Assembly: GCF_023091745.1 (NCBI RefSeq)
Contig: NC_068912.1
Coordinates: 75,689,067-75,753,066, forward strand
Direction: 5' to 3'
Length of the DNA: 64,000 bases
DNA from: Budorcas taxicolor
Lineage: Eukaryota; Chordata; Mammalia; Artiodactyla; Bovidae
Of the stretch, positions 1 through 11,436 are shown piece after piece (positions within the stretch are counted from its first letter, which is position 1; every line of letters starts with the position of its first letter). The position numbers and the translations under genes are program-made. Under the pieces are notes generated by a model that was not told the origin of the DNA, searched no databases, and saw nothing but the letters and a program-made list of their open reading frames with translations.

Positions 1-984
1 CCCGCCTCTTGAGAAACCTATATGCAAGTCAGGAAGCAACAGTTAGAACTGCACATGGAACAACAGACTGGTTCCAAATAGGAAAAGGAGTATGTCGAGG
101 CTGTATATTGTCACCCTGCTTATTTAACTTATATGCGGAGTACATCACGAGAAACACTGGGCTGGAAGAAGCACAAGCTGGAATCAAGATTGTCAGGAGA
201 AATATCAATAACCTCAGATATGCAAATGACACAACCCTTATGGCAGAAAGTTAAGAGGAGCTAAAAAGCCTCTTGATGAAAGTGAAAGAGGAGAGTGGAA
301 AAGTTGGCTTAAAGCTCTACATTCAGAAAATGAAGATCATGGCATCCAGTCCCATCACTTCATGGGAAATAGATGGGGAAACAGTGTCAGACTTTATTTT
401 TCTGGGCTCCAAAATCATTGAAGATTGTGATTGCAGCCATGAAATTAAAAGACGCTTACTCCTTGGAAGGAAAGTTATGACCAACCTAGAAGAGATATTA
501 CTTTTCCAACAAAGGTCCATCTAGTCAAGGCTATGGCTTTTCCAGTGGTCATGTATGGATGTGAGAGTTGCACTGTGAAGAAACTTGAGCACTGAAGATT
601 TAATGCTTTTGAACTGTGGTGCTGGAAAAGACTGTTGCTAGTCCCTTGGACTGCAAGAAGATCCAACCATTCCATCCTAAAGGAGAGCAATCCTGGGTGT
701 TTTTGGAAGGACTGATGCTGTGGCTGAAACTCCAATACTTTGGCCACCTCATGCGAAGAATTGACTCATTGGAAAAGATCCTGATACTAGGAGGGATTGA
801 GGGCAGGAGGAGAAAGGGACAACAGAGGATGAGATGGCTGGATGGCATAACCAGCTCGATGCACGTGAGTTTGGGTGAACTCCGGGAGTTGGTGATGGAC
901 AGGGAGGCCTGGTTTGCTGCAGTTCTCAGGGTTGCAAAGAGTCAGACACTACTGAGTGACTGAACTGAACTGAATTGAACTGAA
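1..984 (+). mobile_element. BovB (RTE) LINE, 3' part, cut by window edge
   Basis: The sequence reads through the reverse transcriptase thumb and C-terminal region of BovB and ends in the diagnostic tandem ACTGAACTGAA tail. Forward-frame pieces at 9-254 and 273-524 match RT, but the catalytic YADD box reads YAND (second position D to N) and a stop follows at once, so the copy is dead. The 5' part lies outside the window. It abuts the L1 at 985, which suggests it inserted into that L1 or beside its break. Confidence 0.93.
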
Positions 985-2153
985 ATGTTTCATCAAATCC
1001 TCTGTGAAGCCCTCTGGTCTTGGGCTCTTGCTTTTGGGGAGATTTTCCTCACAGTTTCAATTTCAGTGCTTGTAATCGGGTTGTTCATAATTTATATTTC
1101 TTCCTGGTTCAGTCTTGGAAGATTGAGCTTTTTAAAGAATCTTTCTATTTCTTTCAGTTTATCTATTTTATTGCCATATAGTTAGTTGTTAATAATAGTC
1201 TCTTATAATCCTTTGTATTTCTGCATTGTCTGTGTAACCTTTGCTTTTTAACTTCTAATTTTGTGGATTTAATTCCTCTCTCTTCTTTTCTTGATGAGTC
1301 CTAGCTAAAGGCTTGTCAGTTTTATTTATCTTCTCAAAGAACACGCTTTTATTTTTATTAATCTTTACTATTATTTATTTCATTTCTTTTTCATTTATTT
1401 CTGCTCAGATCTTTATGATTTCTTTCCTTCTACTAATTTTAGGGGGTATTTTTGCTCTTCTTTTTCCAGCTGTTTTAGGTGTAAAGTTAGGTTGTTTATT
1501 CGATGTTTTCCTTGTTTCTTGAGGTAGGATTGTATTGCTATAAATTCTCTCTTAAACCTGCTTTGCTGCATGCCATTGGTTTTGAGTTGTGTTTTCATTG
1601 TCATTTGTTTCTAAAATGTTTTTGATTTCTCTGTTTATTTTTTCAGTAACCTGTCGGTTACTGAAACATGTTGTTTAATCTCCATGTGTTTGTGTTTCTT
1701 ACAGCTGTTTTATTTTCCGCTTGTAATTGATATCTAGTCTCATAGCATTGTGATTGGAGAAGATGCTTGATACAATTTCCATTTTCTTAAATTTACTGAG
1801 GTTTGATTTGTGACCCAAGATACGGTCTGTCCTGGAGAATGTTCCATGTGCACTGGAGAAGAAGGTATATTCTGCATTTGGATGGAATGTCCTAAAGATA
1901 TCAGTGAGATCTATCTCATCTAATGTATCATTTAAGGCTTGTGTTTCCTTATTAATTTTCTGTTTTGATGATCGTCCATTGGTGTGAGTCAGGTGTTAAA
2001 GCCTCTTACTATTATTGTGTTACTGTTAATCCATTTATGTCTATTAGTGTTCATCATATGTATTGAGGTGTTCCTATGTTGAGTGCATAGATATTTAAAA
2101 TTGTTATGTCATCCTCTTGGATAGACCCATTGATCATTATGTAGTGTCCTTCT

Positions 2154-2423
2154 TTATCTGTTGTAATATTCTTTAAGGTCTATTTTGTCTGATATGAACA
2201 TTGCTACTCCAGTTTTCTTTTGCTTCCCATTTGCATGGAATATATTTTTCCATGCTCTCACTTTCAGTCTATATGTGTCTTTAGGTCTGAAGTGGGTTTG
2301 TTGTAGATAGCATATATATGGGTCTTGCTTTTGTATCCCTTCAGCCAGTCTCTGTCTTTTGGTTGGGGCATTTAATCCATTTACATGTAAAGTAATCATT
2401 GATATATATGTTCCTATTGCCAT
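2154..2423 (-). pseudogene. L1 ORF2 endonuclease N-terminus (broken)
   Basis: This 89-residue fragment is the start of L1 ORF2p, the apurinic-type endonuclease that nicks target DNA. It shows the family pattern NGLNAPTKRQRLAE near residues 15-28 and a KVRAWKNIFHANG stretch. The catalytic QETH box reads QQTH (residues 41-44), so the conserved glutamate is lost. The frame ends at residue 89, while the family enzyme domain is about 240 residues. Confidence 0.85.
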
Positions 2424-2537
2424 TTCCTTTATTGTTTGGGGTTGATTTTGTAGATCTTTTTTCTTCTCCTGTTTTTCTTGACTATGTAAGTCCCTTTAAC
2501 ATTTGTTGCAAAGCTGGCTTGGTGGTACTGAATTCTC

Positions 2538-2930
2538 TTAACTTTGCTTTTCTGAAAAGCTTTTTATTTCTCCATCAATTTTGAATGAGATCCTTGTCAA
2601 ATACAGTAATCTTGGTTGTAGATTTTTCCCTTTCAATACTTTAAATATATCCTGCCAGTCCCTTCTGGCCCTCAGAGTTTCTGTTAAAAGATCAGCTGTT
2701 AAGCATATGGGGTTTCCCTTGTATGTTACTTGTTGCTTCTCCCTTGCTGCTTTTAATATTCTTTCTTTGTGTTTAGTCTTTGTTAGTGTGATGAGTATGT
2801 GTCTTGGCATGTTTCTTCTTGGGTTTATCCTGTATGGGACTCTTTGTGCCTCTTGAACTTGATTGACTACTTCCTTTTCCATGCTGGGGAAATTTTCAAC
2901 TATTTTGTCTTCAAAGTTTTTCTTATACAC
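2538..2930 (-). pseudogene. L1 ORF1 RNA-binding region (broken)
   Basis: A 130-residue open stretch matches the RRM and C-terminal domain of L1 ORF1p, the RNA-binding chaperone of the L1 particle. Recognisable family blocks are PRHILI, TKTKHKERILKAAREKQQVTYKG and the C-terminal ARISFKIDGEIKSF-like segment. It lies just upstream, in the minus sense, of the ORF2 endonuclease at 2423. The coiled-coil part is in a different frame at 3013-3264. Confidence 0.85.
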
Positions 2931-3012
2931 TTTTATTTTCTCTTCTTCTGGGACCCTTATTATTGAATTATTGGTGTGTTTGATATTGCCCCAGAGATCT
3001 CTGAGACTATCC

Positions 3013-3264
3013 TCAGTTCTTTTTCATTATTTTTACTTTACTTTGCTCTTCAGAAGTTATTTCCACCATTTTATCTTCCAGCTTACTGATTTGTCCTTCT
3101 GCTTCAGATATTCCACTATTGATTCCTTCTAGAGTATTTTTAATTTCAGTAATTATGTTGTTTGTCTCTGTATGTTTGTTCTTTAATTCTTCTAGTTCTT
3201 TGTTAATTGATTCTTGCATTTTCTCCATTTTGTTTTCAAAGTTTTTGATCATCTTTACAATCAT
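3013..3264 (-). pseudogene. L1 ORF1 coiled-coil segment (broken)
   Basis: This 83-residue fragment is rich in E, K, N and hydrophobic heptads, as in the trimerising coiled coil of L1 ORF1p. It is separated by a frameshift from the RRM part at 2538-2930. The N-terminal residues of ORF1 are only faintly readable up to about 3400. Confidence 0.75.
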
Positions 3265-3399
3265 TATTCTGAATTCTTTTTCAGGTAGTTTGCCTATTTC
3301 CTCTTCATTTATTTGGACTTCTGTGTTTTTTAGTTTGTTCCCTCATTTGTGTAGTATTTCTTTACCTTTTCATTATTTCATTTTAACTTACTGTGTTTG

Positions 3400-6214
3400 A
3401 GGTTTCCTTCTCCCAGGCTTCAAGTTTGAATTCTTTCTTCCTTTTGGTTTCTGCCCTCCTAAGATTGGTCCAGTGATTTGTGTAAGCTTCATTTAGGGTG
3501 AGATTTGTGCTGTGTTTTGTTTGTTTCTCTGTTTTCCTCTGATAGGCAAGGCTGTGACATGGTAATCCTGTCTGCTGGTGACTGGGTTTGTATTTTTTTT
3601 TGTTAATGTTGTTTAGACAAGGCATCCTGTACAGGGTGTTACTGGTGGTTCGGTGATGCCAGGTCTTGTATTCAGGTGGTTTCCTTTGTGTGAGTTCTCA
3701 CTAATTGATACTCCCTGGGGTTAGTTCTCTGGTAATCTAGAGTCTTGGAGTCAGTGCTCCCACTCCAAAGGCTCACGGCTTGATCTCTGCCCAGGAATGA
3801 AGATTCCACAAGTGGTTTGTTATGCATTAACTGAGATTAAAACAAATATCCAAAACTGAGAAACCGAAGTTGAACCCCAGACAAATGGGAGTTACAAAAT
3901 CAGGCAAATAATAATTAAAATAATGGAATAGACACACATACATATACACCTATGAGCAAAATCAAAACGGTCCAACAAAAATAAAGTACAATAGATTAGC
4001 CTGGCAAACAAAGGGAATAAAAAATTATATCTACCAGAGCAAAACTAACTAAAGTACAAACTGGAAAACAAAACTAAAGCAAGGTGCCAAGTGAGGAATA
4101 GAACAATGAAAACAAAACTAACAAATATGTTGAGAGCAGAGGAAAGAAAGAATAGATATGCAAAGTTAAATAGAGGTAGATGAAGATTTATATACATTAA
4201 AGATTAACTGCAAGGAGAAAAGAGCAGTAGGAAAAGCAAACAAAGGAATAAATGCAGAAAAAATAATGATAGGCTTAAAAAAATTAAAAATAAAAAAGAG
4301 AAAAGAAAAAAAAAAGTGGGGGAAACTCCACAGAACTGTAAAAGCCCAGTGTAGAGGCAGAGGTTTATAACAAAAATTAAAAAGATGACTGAGAAAAAAA
4401 AAAAAGCTCAAAAGCATAATTAGACTTCATAGTACCAATAAAATTTACAACTACAATGGCGGGGGGGTGGCAGGAAGAGGATAAAAAAGAAAAACAATCC
4501 AAAAGAATCATAAAACACGTCAAAACATAAGAATAATAAATGTTTTTCTTGAGTAACTGCTGTCAGAGTCCTTTCCCTCACTGGGAGTTACAGTCCACAT
4601 CAGCTTCCTAGGATGCCCTCCAACACTGTGCTGATCTCTGGACCTGCTGTGGGAGCAGCTCAGATTCTAATATGGTCCTGCTCCTGTGTGTTCTTGCCTC
4701 CAATGTCTACAGCTATCAGAACTAGTGCTTTTTCTTTTGTGGGAGCTGTCAATGACCTTTCATATATTCCATAGACACAGTTGATTGTGTGGATTTAATC
4801 TGCAGCTTGTACAGCTAGTGGGAAGGTTTTGGGTCTTCTTTAGCCGCACTGCCCCTGGGTTTCAATTGTGGTTTTATTTCCACCTCTGTATGTGGGTCGT
4901 CCACTGGGTTTTGCTCCTGGGGCTGCCCTGGAGGATTTGGGTTTGCCCCTGTGAGGGCCAGGTGTGGAGGTTCTGGAAGCACCAGGTACTCAGGGGAATT
5001 GGTGGCTGGGGCAGCAGGAAATATAGTGTTCTGCGAGGGTATGGAAACCAGTATTGGCCAATACACTCTAGTATTCTTGCCTGGAGAACCCCCCTCCATG
5101 ACAGAGAAGCCTGGCAGGCCATAGTCTACATGGTCCCAAAGAGTCAGACACTACCGAAATGACCCTGCGTGCATAGAAGATTTTTTTTGCTTGTGGCAGC
5201 GCTGCTCCAGTGAGAGTTGAGCGTGAAGGAGGCACAAGTGCTTGGCTTGTGGGGACTCTGGCCGTGCCAAGTGTGCAGGGACGCAGGCTGCCTCCGATGC
5301 AGGAGTTATGGCCCTATTGGAGTCTGTTTTCAAGCTTCTTATAGCTGGCAGTCAGAAGACCTCTTTGGCCAGTCTTTCTCCATAGCTCTGCCCCATTCAG
5401 GCACTTAGAGGGCTCCCTTGCCTGAAGTCCTTCTCTGTTGTTCTAAGCAGCAGTAGGACCCCTTGGCTAGGTACCTACTCTGAAATGGGCACATCAGTCA
5501 CTTAAAGGGGCAAGCTAGATGGGGGTCCTACTCTGTAGTTCAGAGTGTCAGGCCTTTGATGGGCCAGCCTCTCTATCATTCAGCTGCCATGCTGGCGTTA
5601 GGGGAGAGAGAGGCTATGGTGATGGCTTCACCCCCTATGCATGACTCAGCAGTATCGCCTTGCTTCATGGCTGCCCAGCTTTCTTCCACAGGTATTTCCC
5701 ACCACAATCTCCTTTCTCACATCCCCCTGATCTGTCTCTCCAGAGTCAACAGCAGTCCTCGCCCTTGGATTGCTCCACAATCCCTAAACTCCAGCTCCCC
5801 ACTGTGTCTCCCAGAGGAACTGCTTCCCTGTCCTGGGTATGTATGTTTGTGGCAAGAACTGTCTGATTCTTATTCCATTTTGGCTGGCACAGATCAGCTG
5901 TTTCACTCTCTGCTTTAAATATTTCTCCTCTGACTCAGACAATTGCCCCAATGTGGGGATCATACCCCAGTTTCAGTTCCCCCACCTGCCAAGGGCAGGT
6001 ACAGTCCTACTAACAATCCTGTTTTCCCCCCTAGTTCCTTTGTCCTACTGAATTTTTCATGGTTCTGTATGTTCTTTTCCTGTGGTCAGGTACTCCTGTC
6101 TACTCTCGGCTGGTGTTCTGCATGCACTTCTGTGTCTGCAGGTGTGTTCCTGATGTATTAGTAGAGAGAGATGTATTCCACGTTCACCTACTCCTCTGCC
6201 ATCTTGTTCTCCAT
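3400..6214 (-). promoter_or_regulatory. L1 5' untranslated / promoter region
   Basis: About 2.8 kb lie between the start of ORF1 and the L1 5' end, containing no coherent protein homology. The distal part (4560-6214) is clearly richer in G+C than its surroundings, as expected for an L1 internal promoter. The 5' terminus at about 6200-6214 keeps the GCCATCTTGTTCT-type end seen on the plus strand. It includes a SINE-like segment at 5038-5165. Confidence 0.65.
5038..5165 (+). repeat. Bov-A unit embedded in L1 5' UTR
   Basis: The motifs AGTATTCTTGCCTGGAGAA, AAGCCTGGCAGGCC and AAAGAGTCAGACACTACCGAA are those of the Bov-A SINE unit in plus orientation, antisense to the L1 that contains it. No tRNA-like head is present. 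No target duplication was seen, so it looks like part of the L1 promoter region rather than a later insertion. Confidence 0.7.
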
Positions 6215-6570
6215 CCAAGATTGAGCATCCTTTTATGTTTATTAACAGTCTAGATTTCCAATATGAATTGCTTAGTTTATATATTTTGTGCATTTTTCAA
6301 CTGGGTTTTCTTGATATGTGTGTGTTTGTGTCTGTGCGTCCTGGATTCTAATCCTTTCTCAGTTATATATCATCTCTAATTTTCACTCTTAATATGATTT
6401 ATTTTTACAAAAATAAGTTTTAATTTGATTTTGCTAACTTTATCAGTACTGTCCTTTATGGTATGTGCTTTGTTTCTAGTTTAAGAAAATCTTTACCATC
6501 CCAAGATTACAAATACATTTTCCTATATTGTATGCTACAATTTTTATAATTTGACTGTTTTAACTATCTG
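6215..6570 (-). mobile_element. Old L1 (L1M-type) ORF2 remnant
   Basis: On the minus strand this resembles the C-terminal ORF2 region of an old mammalian L1. On the plus strand it has GAGCATCCTTTTATGTTTATTA, a stretch like 'CCTTTCTCAGTTATAT' and 'AAATCTTTACCATCCCAAG', which are divergent versions of standard L1 blocks. It flanks the 5' end of the younger L1, so that L1 probably inserted into old L1 sequence. Confidence 0.6.
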
Positions 6571-6742
6571 AAAATGACTAGATAGAAAAAGGTCTTGTGA
6601 TTTCACAGTCTGTTTTCAAGAGATCAGTGGTGTGAGAAAAAATAAAGAAGCTATCATGGATCCACCCTGTGCTTAAAAATTAATATCCCAAAAAGATAGG
6701 ATAAAGAGAAGTTAAAGACCATTTGAAAAAGAATAAGATGAT

Positions 6743-7414
6743 GTGTGGATCACAATAAACTGGAAAATTCTGAAAGAGATGGAAATACCAGCCCTGTATG
6801 CGTGTCAGGAAGCAACAGTTAGAACTGCATACAGAACAACAGACTGGTTCCAAATAGGAAAAGGAGTATGTCAGGGCTGTATATTGCCACCCTGCTTATT
6901 TAATTTATATGCAGAGTACATCATGAGAAACGCTGGGCTGGAAGAAGCACAAACTGGAATCAAGCTTGCCGGGAGAAATATCAATAACCTCAGATATGCA
7001 GATGACACCACCCTTATGGCAGAAAGTGAAGAGGAACTAAAGAGCCTCTTGCTGAAAGTGAAAGAGGAGAGCGAAAAAATTGGCTTAAAGCTCAACATTC
7101 AGAAAACTAAGATCATGGAATCCAGTCCCAGCACTTCATGGCAAATAGATGGGGAAACAGTGGCTGACTTTATTTTTCTGGGCTCAAAAATCACTGCAGA
7201 TGGTGATTGCAGCCATGAAATTAAAAGACGCTTCTTACTCCTTGGAAGGAAAATTATGACCAACCTAAACAGCATATTAAAAAGCAGAGACATTACTTTG
7301 TCAACAAAGGTCCATCTAGTCAAGGCTATGGTTTTTCCAGTGGTCATGTATGGATGTGAGAGTTGGACTATAAAGAAAGCTGAGCGCCGAAGAATTGATG
7401 CTTTTGAACTGTGA
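6743..7414 (+). pseudogene. BovB reverse transcriptase fragment, YADD intact
   Basis: 223 residues of RTE-type reverse transcriptase, the enzyme that copies BovB RNA at the nicked target. Motif B reads QGCILPPCLFNLY (about residues 44-56) and the catalytic box is YADD at residues 85-88. Relative to sibling copies about nine codons are deleted after residue 16, where an IPDHLTCLLRN-like segment is expected. The fingers and endonuclease are absent through 5' truncation, and the frame stops before the C-terminal domain. Confidence 0.88.
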
Positions 7415-7781
7415 TGTTGGAGATGACTCTTGAGAGTCCCTTTTACTGCAAGGAGATCCAACCATTCCATCCCAAAGGAGATCAGTCCTGGGTGTTCGTT
7501 GGAAGGACTGATGCTGAAGCTGAAACTCCAATACTTTGGCCACCTGATGCAAAGAGCTGACTCATTTGAGAAGACCTTGATGCAGGGAATGATTGAGGAC
7601 AGGAAGAGAAGGGGATGACAGAGGATGAGATGGCTGGATGGCATCACCGACTCAATGGACATAGGTTTAGGTGGACTCTGGGAGTTGGTGATGGACAGGG
7701 AGTCCTGGCATGCTGCGGTTCACTGGGTCCCAAAGAGTCAGACACAACTGTGCCACTGAACTGAACTGAACTGAACTGAAG
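6744..7781 (+). mobile_element. BovB LINE, 5'-truncated, 1.04 kb
   Basis: Starts in the RT domain (GTGGATCACAATAAACTGG) and ends in ACTGAACTGAACTGAA. A possible short target duplication, AAGATGA, occurs at 6735-6741 and 7779-7785. This is one of the better preserved RT reading frames in the window. Confidence 0.93.
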
Positions 7782-7785
7782 ATGA

Positions 7786-8667
7786 GGTACTTGTTTTCCT
7801 TGTCAATATTGATTATGAAACTGTAGTAATTTAGGACAGTTTTTTAAGTTGAAACAGTAATAGATGAAACCAAATACAAAGACAAAAAAACTTAACAATG
7901 AGCTTTTATATTATAGAGGAGGCAGAAGACCATCATTTACTTCCTGAGGAATATATTGAAGCTATGAACAAAAATTAATCCCTTATCTCACACTATACAT
8001 AGAACCAAATCACTTGGCATGTTTCTTTCACAAAGAGTTCAGATTAAATTTAATATACCAGTACTCCAACAGAAAGATTATCCTAGATAAAATATAAATA
8101 AAAAGACTAGCTAAGAGGGAATAAATAGATATTTTTTTAAAGTAGATTTCACTAACACATTACGGTGTAAACATTTTCTGAGAATGTATTTGCTATCTCT
8201 GGGTAGTTTCATATCTATACATAAATTTTAAAATACATTTTTTATTCTAAAATTAGTAAGTGTATTTAAAGAAACCAAAAGTTCTTTCTGATTATAAAGT
8301 TCCATTATTCCATGATCTTAAATTTTAATACAATGCATTATTATTAATTTGAGGAGTTAGGGTTTATAAAAAACAGGTGGAGAATTCATAGTTTTAATAG
8401 TCTATTTTTTATGACAATTATAAACTGCTAAAGAATTTTCAGTAGTCTGCAAATATAGGAATTTAAATTCACCACTCAGGGGAGTTCGAAAGGCTACAGA
8501 TACACACAATCCAGAACATATATGATGCTCACTTTTCCTTAGACAACATGATCCTTTAATCCAAGAATCTGTTAAATTACTAATACAAAGTTGTTTATGA
8601 TAAATGAGTCAATAAGGAAACACTAATAGGGGAAGATAATATTTGCTGCTTGTTTTCTACTTTGCCC
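7786..8667. other. No recognised feature
   Basis: AT-rich sequence with no coherent reading frame on either strand and no repeat family I recognise. Confidence 0.5.
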
Positions 8668-8882
8668 TTTGTCATGCTGCTGGTCAGTCACGTCAGTCAT
8701 TTTGACCCTGTGCCACCCCGTGGACTGTAGCCCACCAGGCTCCTCTGTCCATGGGATTCTCCAGGCAAGAATACTGGAGTGGGTTGCCATACTCTTCTCC
8801 AGGAGATCTTCCCAACCCAGGGATCAGACCTACGTCCCTTATATCTCCTGTATTGGCAGGTGGGTTATACCTCCAAATAATT
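8668..8882 (-). mobile_element. Bov-tA SINE
   Basis: Antisense Bov-tA: the plus strand reads GTCCATGGGATTCTCCAGGC, AAGAATACTGGAGTGGGTTG and a tRNA-Glu-like head at the right (ATTGGCAGGTGGGTT). The 3' end (CAGTCACGTCAGTCATT) is at the left. No clear target duplication was found. It sits about 110 bp left of the Tigger1 start. Confidence 0.9.
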
Positions 8883-9424
8883 GAAAAATTAACTACATAT
8901 AAATTCTTCTATTGGGTCTATCTTTTCAAATAACTGCTGGAGTAGTGCCCTGTTATCATCAGTATCATCGAGTCATGTTGGCCCATCATATAGATGTACC
9001 TTGTTTTACTGTGCTTTGCTTTATGTCACTTTATAGGTACTGGTTTTTATAAACTGAAAGTTTGTGGCAACTCTACATCAAGCAAATCTATGGGTGCCAT
9101 TTTCCTAATATTTGTTCACTTTGTGTCTCTGTGTCACAATTTGGAAATTCTCAAAATAATTCAAACCTTTTCACTATTATCATATTTGTTATAATGATCA
9201 GTGATCATTAATGTTACTATTATAATTTTTTGGGATGTCACAAAATGCACCCATGCAAGATATTATGAGCAGACTTAGTAAGTGTGTGTCTGACCGCTCC
9301 ACTGAACAGATGGTTCCCGTCTCTCCCCCTCTCCCAGGGTCTCCCTCTTTCCTGAGATACAACAGTATGGAATTTAGCCAGCTGATAACCTTACAGTGCC
9401 CTCTAAGTTTTCAAGTGAAAGGAA

Positions 9425-9462
9425 GTGTGTGTTTGTGTGTGTATGTGTGTGTGTGTGTGTGT
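9425..9462. repeat. (TG)n microsatellite
   Basis: Interrupted TG dinucleotide repeat at the 3' terminus of the antisense Bov-tA. It probably arose from the SINE tail. Confidence 0.9.
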
Positions 9463-9667
9463 ACATGCACACACTCAGTTGTGTCCAGCTCTTTGCAATC
9501 CCATGGACTGTAGCCCACCAGGCTCCTCTCTCCATGGAATTTTCCAGGCAAGAATATTGGAGTGGGTTGCCATTTCCTACTCCAGGGGATCTTCCTGGCT
9601 CAGGGATAGAAACTTCGTCTCTGTGTCTCCTCACTTTGGCATATGGATTCTTTACCACTAGCATCAC
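9426..9667 (-). mobile_element. Bov-tA SINE with (TG)n tail inside Tigger1
   Basis: Antisense Bov-tA (CCATGGACTGTAGCCCACC, GGAATTTTCCAGGCAAGAAT). Its 3' end at the left runs into a TG repeat (9425-9462). Imperfect target duplication: GTGAAAGGAAG at 9415-9425 and GTGAAAATGAAG at 9668-9679, both matching Tigger1 sequence. Confidence 0.9.
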
Positions 9668-10635
9668 GTGAAAATGAAGAGTCTCTCACTTTAAATCAAA
9701 AGCTGGAGATGATTCATCTTAGTAAGGAATACATGTTGAAAGCCTAGACAGGCCAAAAGGTAGAAATCTTGTATCAAATAGTTATCCACGTTTTGAAATG
9801 CAAAGGAAGTTCTTGAATGAAATTAAACATGCTACTCCAGCACACACATATATGGGAAGAAAACAAAATAGTTTTATTGCTGATATGGAGAAAGTGTTAG
9901 TGGTCTGGATACAAGACCAAACTAAACACAGCATTCCTTGAGGCAAAGCCTAATTCAGGGCAAGGCCCCAATTCTCTTCAGTTCCATGAAACATGGGAGA
10001 AGTGAGGAAGCTTCAGAGAAAGGTTTTAAACTAGTAGAAGTTGATTCTTTATGTTTAAGAAAAGAAACCATTGCTATAAAATGAGTTTCAAGTGAAGCAG
10101 AAAGTGCTGATGTAGAAGCTACAGCAAAATTTCCAGAAGATCTAGCTAAGATAATTAATGAAGCTGGCTACACTAAACAACAGATTTTCAATGCAGTGAA
10201 CAGCTTTCTGTTGGAAGAAGATGCCACCTAGAGTTTTCCTACCTGGAGAGGAGAAGTCAATGCCTGGCTTCAAAGTTTCAAGGCTGATTCTCATTCATGA
10301 AACTGAATGGTGACTAAGTTGAAGTCAATGCTTGTTTAATGTTCCAAAAATCTTAGGACCCTTAAAAATTATGCTAAATCTACTCTGCCTGTGCTCCATA
10401 AACAGAACAATAAAGCACATCTGTTTACAACATGATTTACTGAATATTTTAAGCCCTACTGAGACCAGCTGCTCAGAAAAGGACTTCTTTCAAAATAGCA
10501 TTACTCTTTGACAGTGCATCTCGTAATCCAAGAACTCCGATGGAGGTGTAATATAATGAGATTCATGTTGTTTTAATGGCAACTAACACAACATCCAATC
10601 TGCAGCCCAAGTATCATGGTGTCATTTTAACTTTT

Positions 10636-10934
10636 CTTTTCTTTTCTTTTTTTTTTGTTGGAAGAATATTGCTTTAAGCAATGTGAATCAGCCATAAGAT
10701 ATATCCTGTCCTTGAGCCCTCCCATTCCCCCATCCCACCTTTCTAGGTTATCACAGAGTGCCCAGCTAGGCTCCCTGTGTGATACAGAATCTTCCCATCA
10801 GCTATCCATTTTACACACGATAGTGTATATATGTTGATGCTACTGTCCCCATTCATTCCACTCTCTCCCTCCCCCACTGTGTTCACATGTCTGTTTACAT
10901 CTGAGTCTCCATGCCTTCCTTGCATTGTATTGAA
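10636..10934 (-). mobile_element. L1 3' UTR fragment inside Tigger1
   Basis: A T-rich tract (10636-10660) followed on the plus strand by CCCATTCCCCCATCCCACC and GATAGTGTATATATGTTGATGC is an antisense ruminant L1 3' UTR with its poly(A). It is flanked by a target duplication: GTCATTTTAACTTTT at 10621-10635 and GTCATTTTGACCTTT at 10935-10949. This shows a separate 5'-truncated insertion into Tigger1. Confidence 0.85.
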
Positions 10935-11167
10935 GTCATTTTGACCTTTAAGACTCATTATTTAAGAAATACATTTTTAAGACAGTATCTGACTTAGTGA
11001 TTCTTTTGCTAGATCTGGTCAAAACAAGTTGAAATACTTCTGGAAAGGTTCACCATTCTAGATCTCTTTAAGAACATGTGTGATTGAAGGGAAGAGGTCA
11101 AAATATCAATATTAGCTGAAGTTTGATAGAAGCTGATTATAACTCTCGTGGATGATTTTGAGGGGGT

Positions 11168-11240
11168 TAAGACTTCACGGATGAAGTGACAGCGGTAGTG
11201 GAAATGGTAAGAGAACTAGAGTTAGAATGAAATCTAAAAG
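11168..11240 (+). repeat. Tigger1 segment, left copy of a direct duplication
   Basis: Encodes the same stretch of Tigger1 (TTAAGACTTCACGGATGAAG to AATCTAAAAG) that appears again at 11437-11514. The two differ at about a fifth of positions by eye, so the duplication is old. It is far longer than a normal SINE target duplication. Confidence 0.7.
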
Positions 11241-11436
11241 TGAAAGTTGCTCAGCAGTGTCCAACTCTTAGTGACCACATGGATTACAGCCTACCAGTTC
11301 CTCAGTCCATGGAATTTCCCAGGCAAGAATACTAAAGTGGTGCCATTTCCTTCTCCAGGGGATGTTCTACACCCAGGAATCAAACCCAGGTCTCCTGCAT
11401 CGTAGGCAAACTCTTTACTGTCTGAGCTACCCAGGG
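11241..11436 (-). mobile_element. Bov-tA SINE inside Tigger1, between duplicated segments
   Basis: Antisense Bov-tA with TCCATGGAATTTCCCAGGC, AAACCCAGGTCTCCTGCAT and a CTTTACTGTCTGAGCTACC head at the right. It lies exactly between two copies of a 73-78 bp Tigger1 segment (11168-11240 and 11437-11514). Confidence 0.88.

Larger units (their letters stand above)
985..6214 (-). mobile_element. Bovine-type L1 LINE, full 5' end, 3' half of ORF2 absent
   Basis: Read on the minus strand this copy starts at about 6214 with the L1 5' end (antisense of an AAGATGGCAGAGGAG-like start). It then has a long GC-richer 5' UTR (about 3.4-6.2 kb), ORF1 (about 2.5-3.4 kb) and the start of ORF2 (from 2423). It stops at 985 within the RT N-terminal region. 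The missing 3' half may lie left of the window beyond the BovB. Several frameshifts and stops break both ORFs. Confidence 0.88.

Noticed and set aside
4785..5162. 125-codon frame in GC-richer DNA
   Set aside because: Lies in the L1 5' UTR and ends in the embedded SINE-like segment; it has no coding features.
7099..7662. 187-codon minus-strand frame
   Set aside because: Antisense shadow of the BovB RT at 6744-7781. The same serine/leucine-rich shadow recurs opposite every BovB copy.
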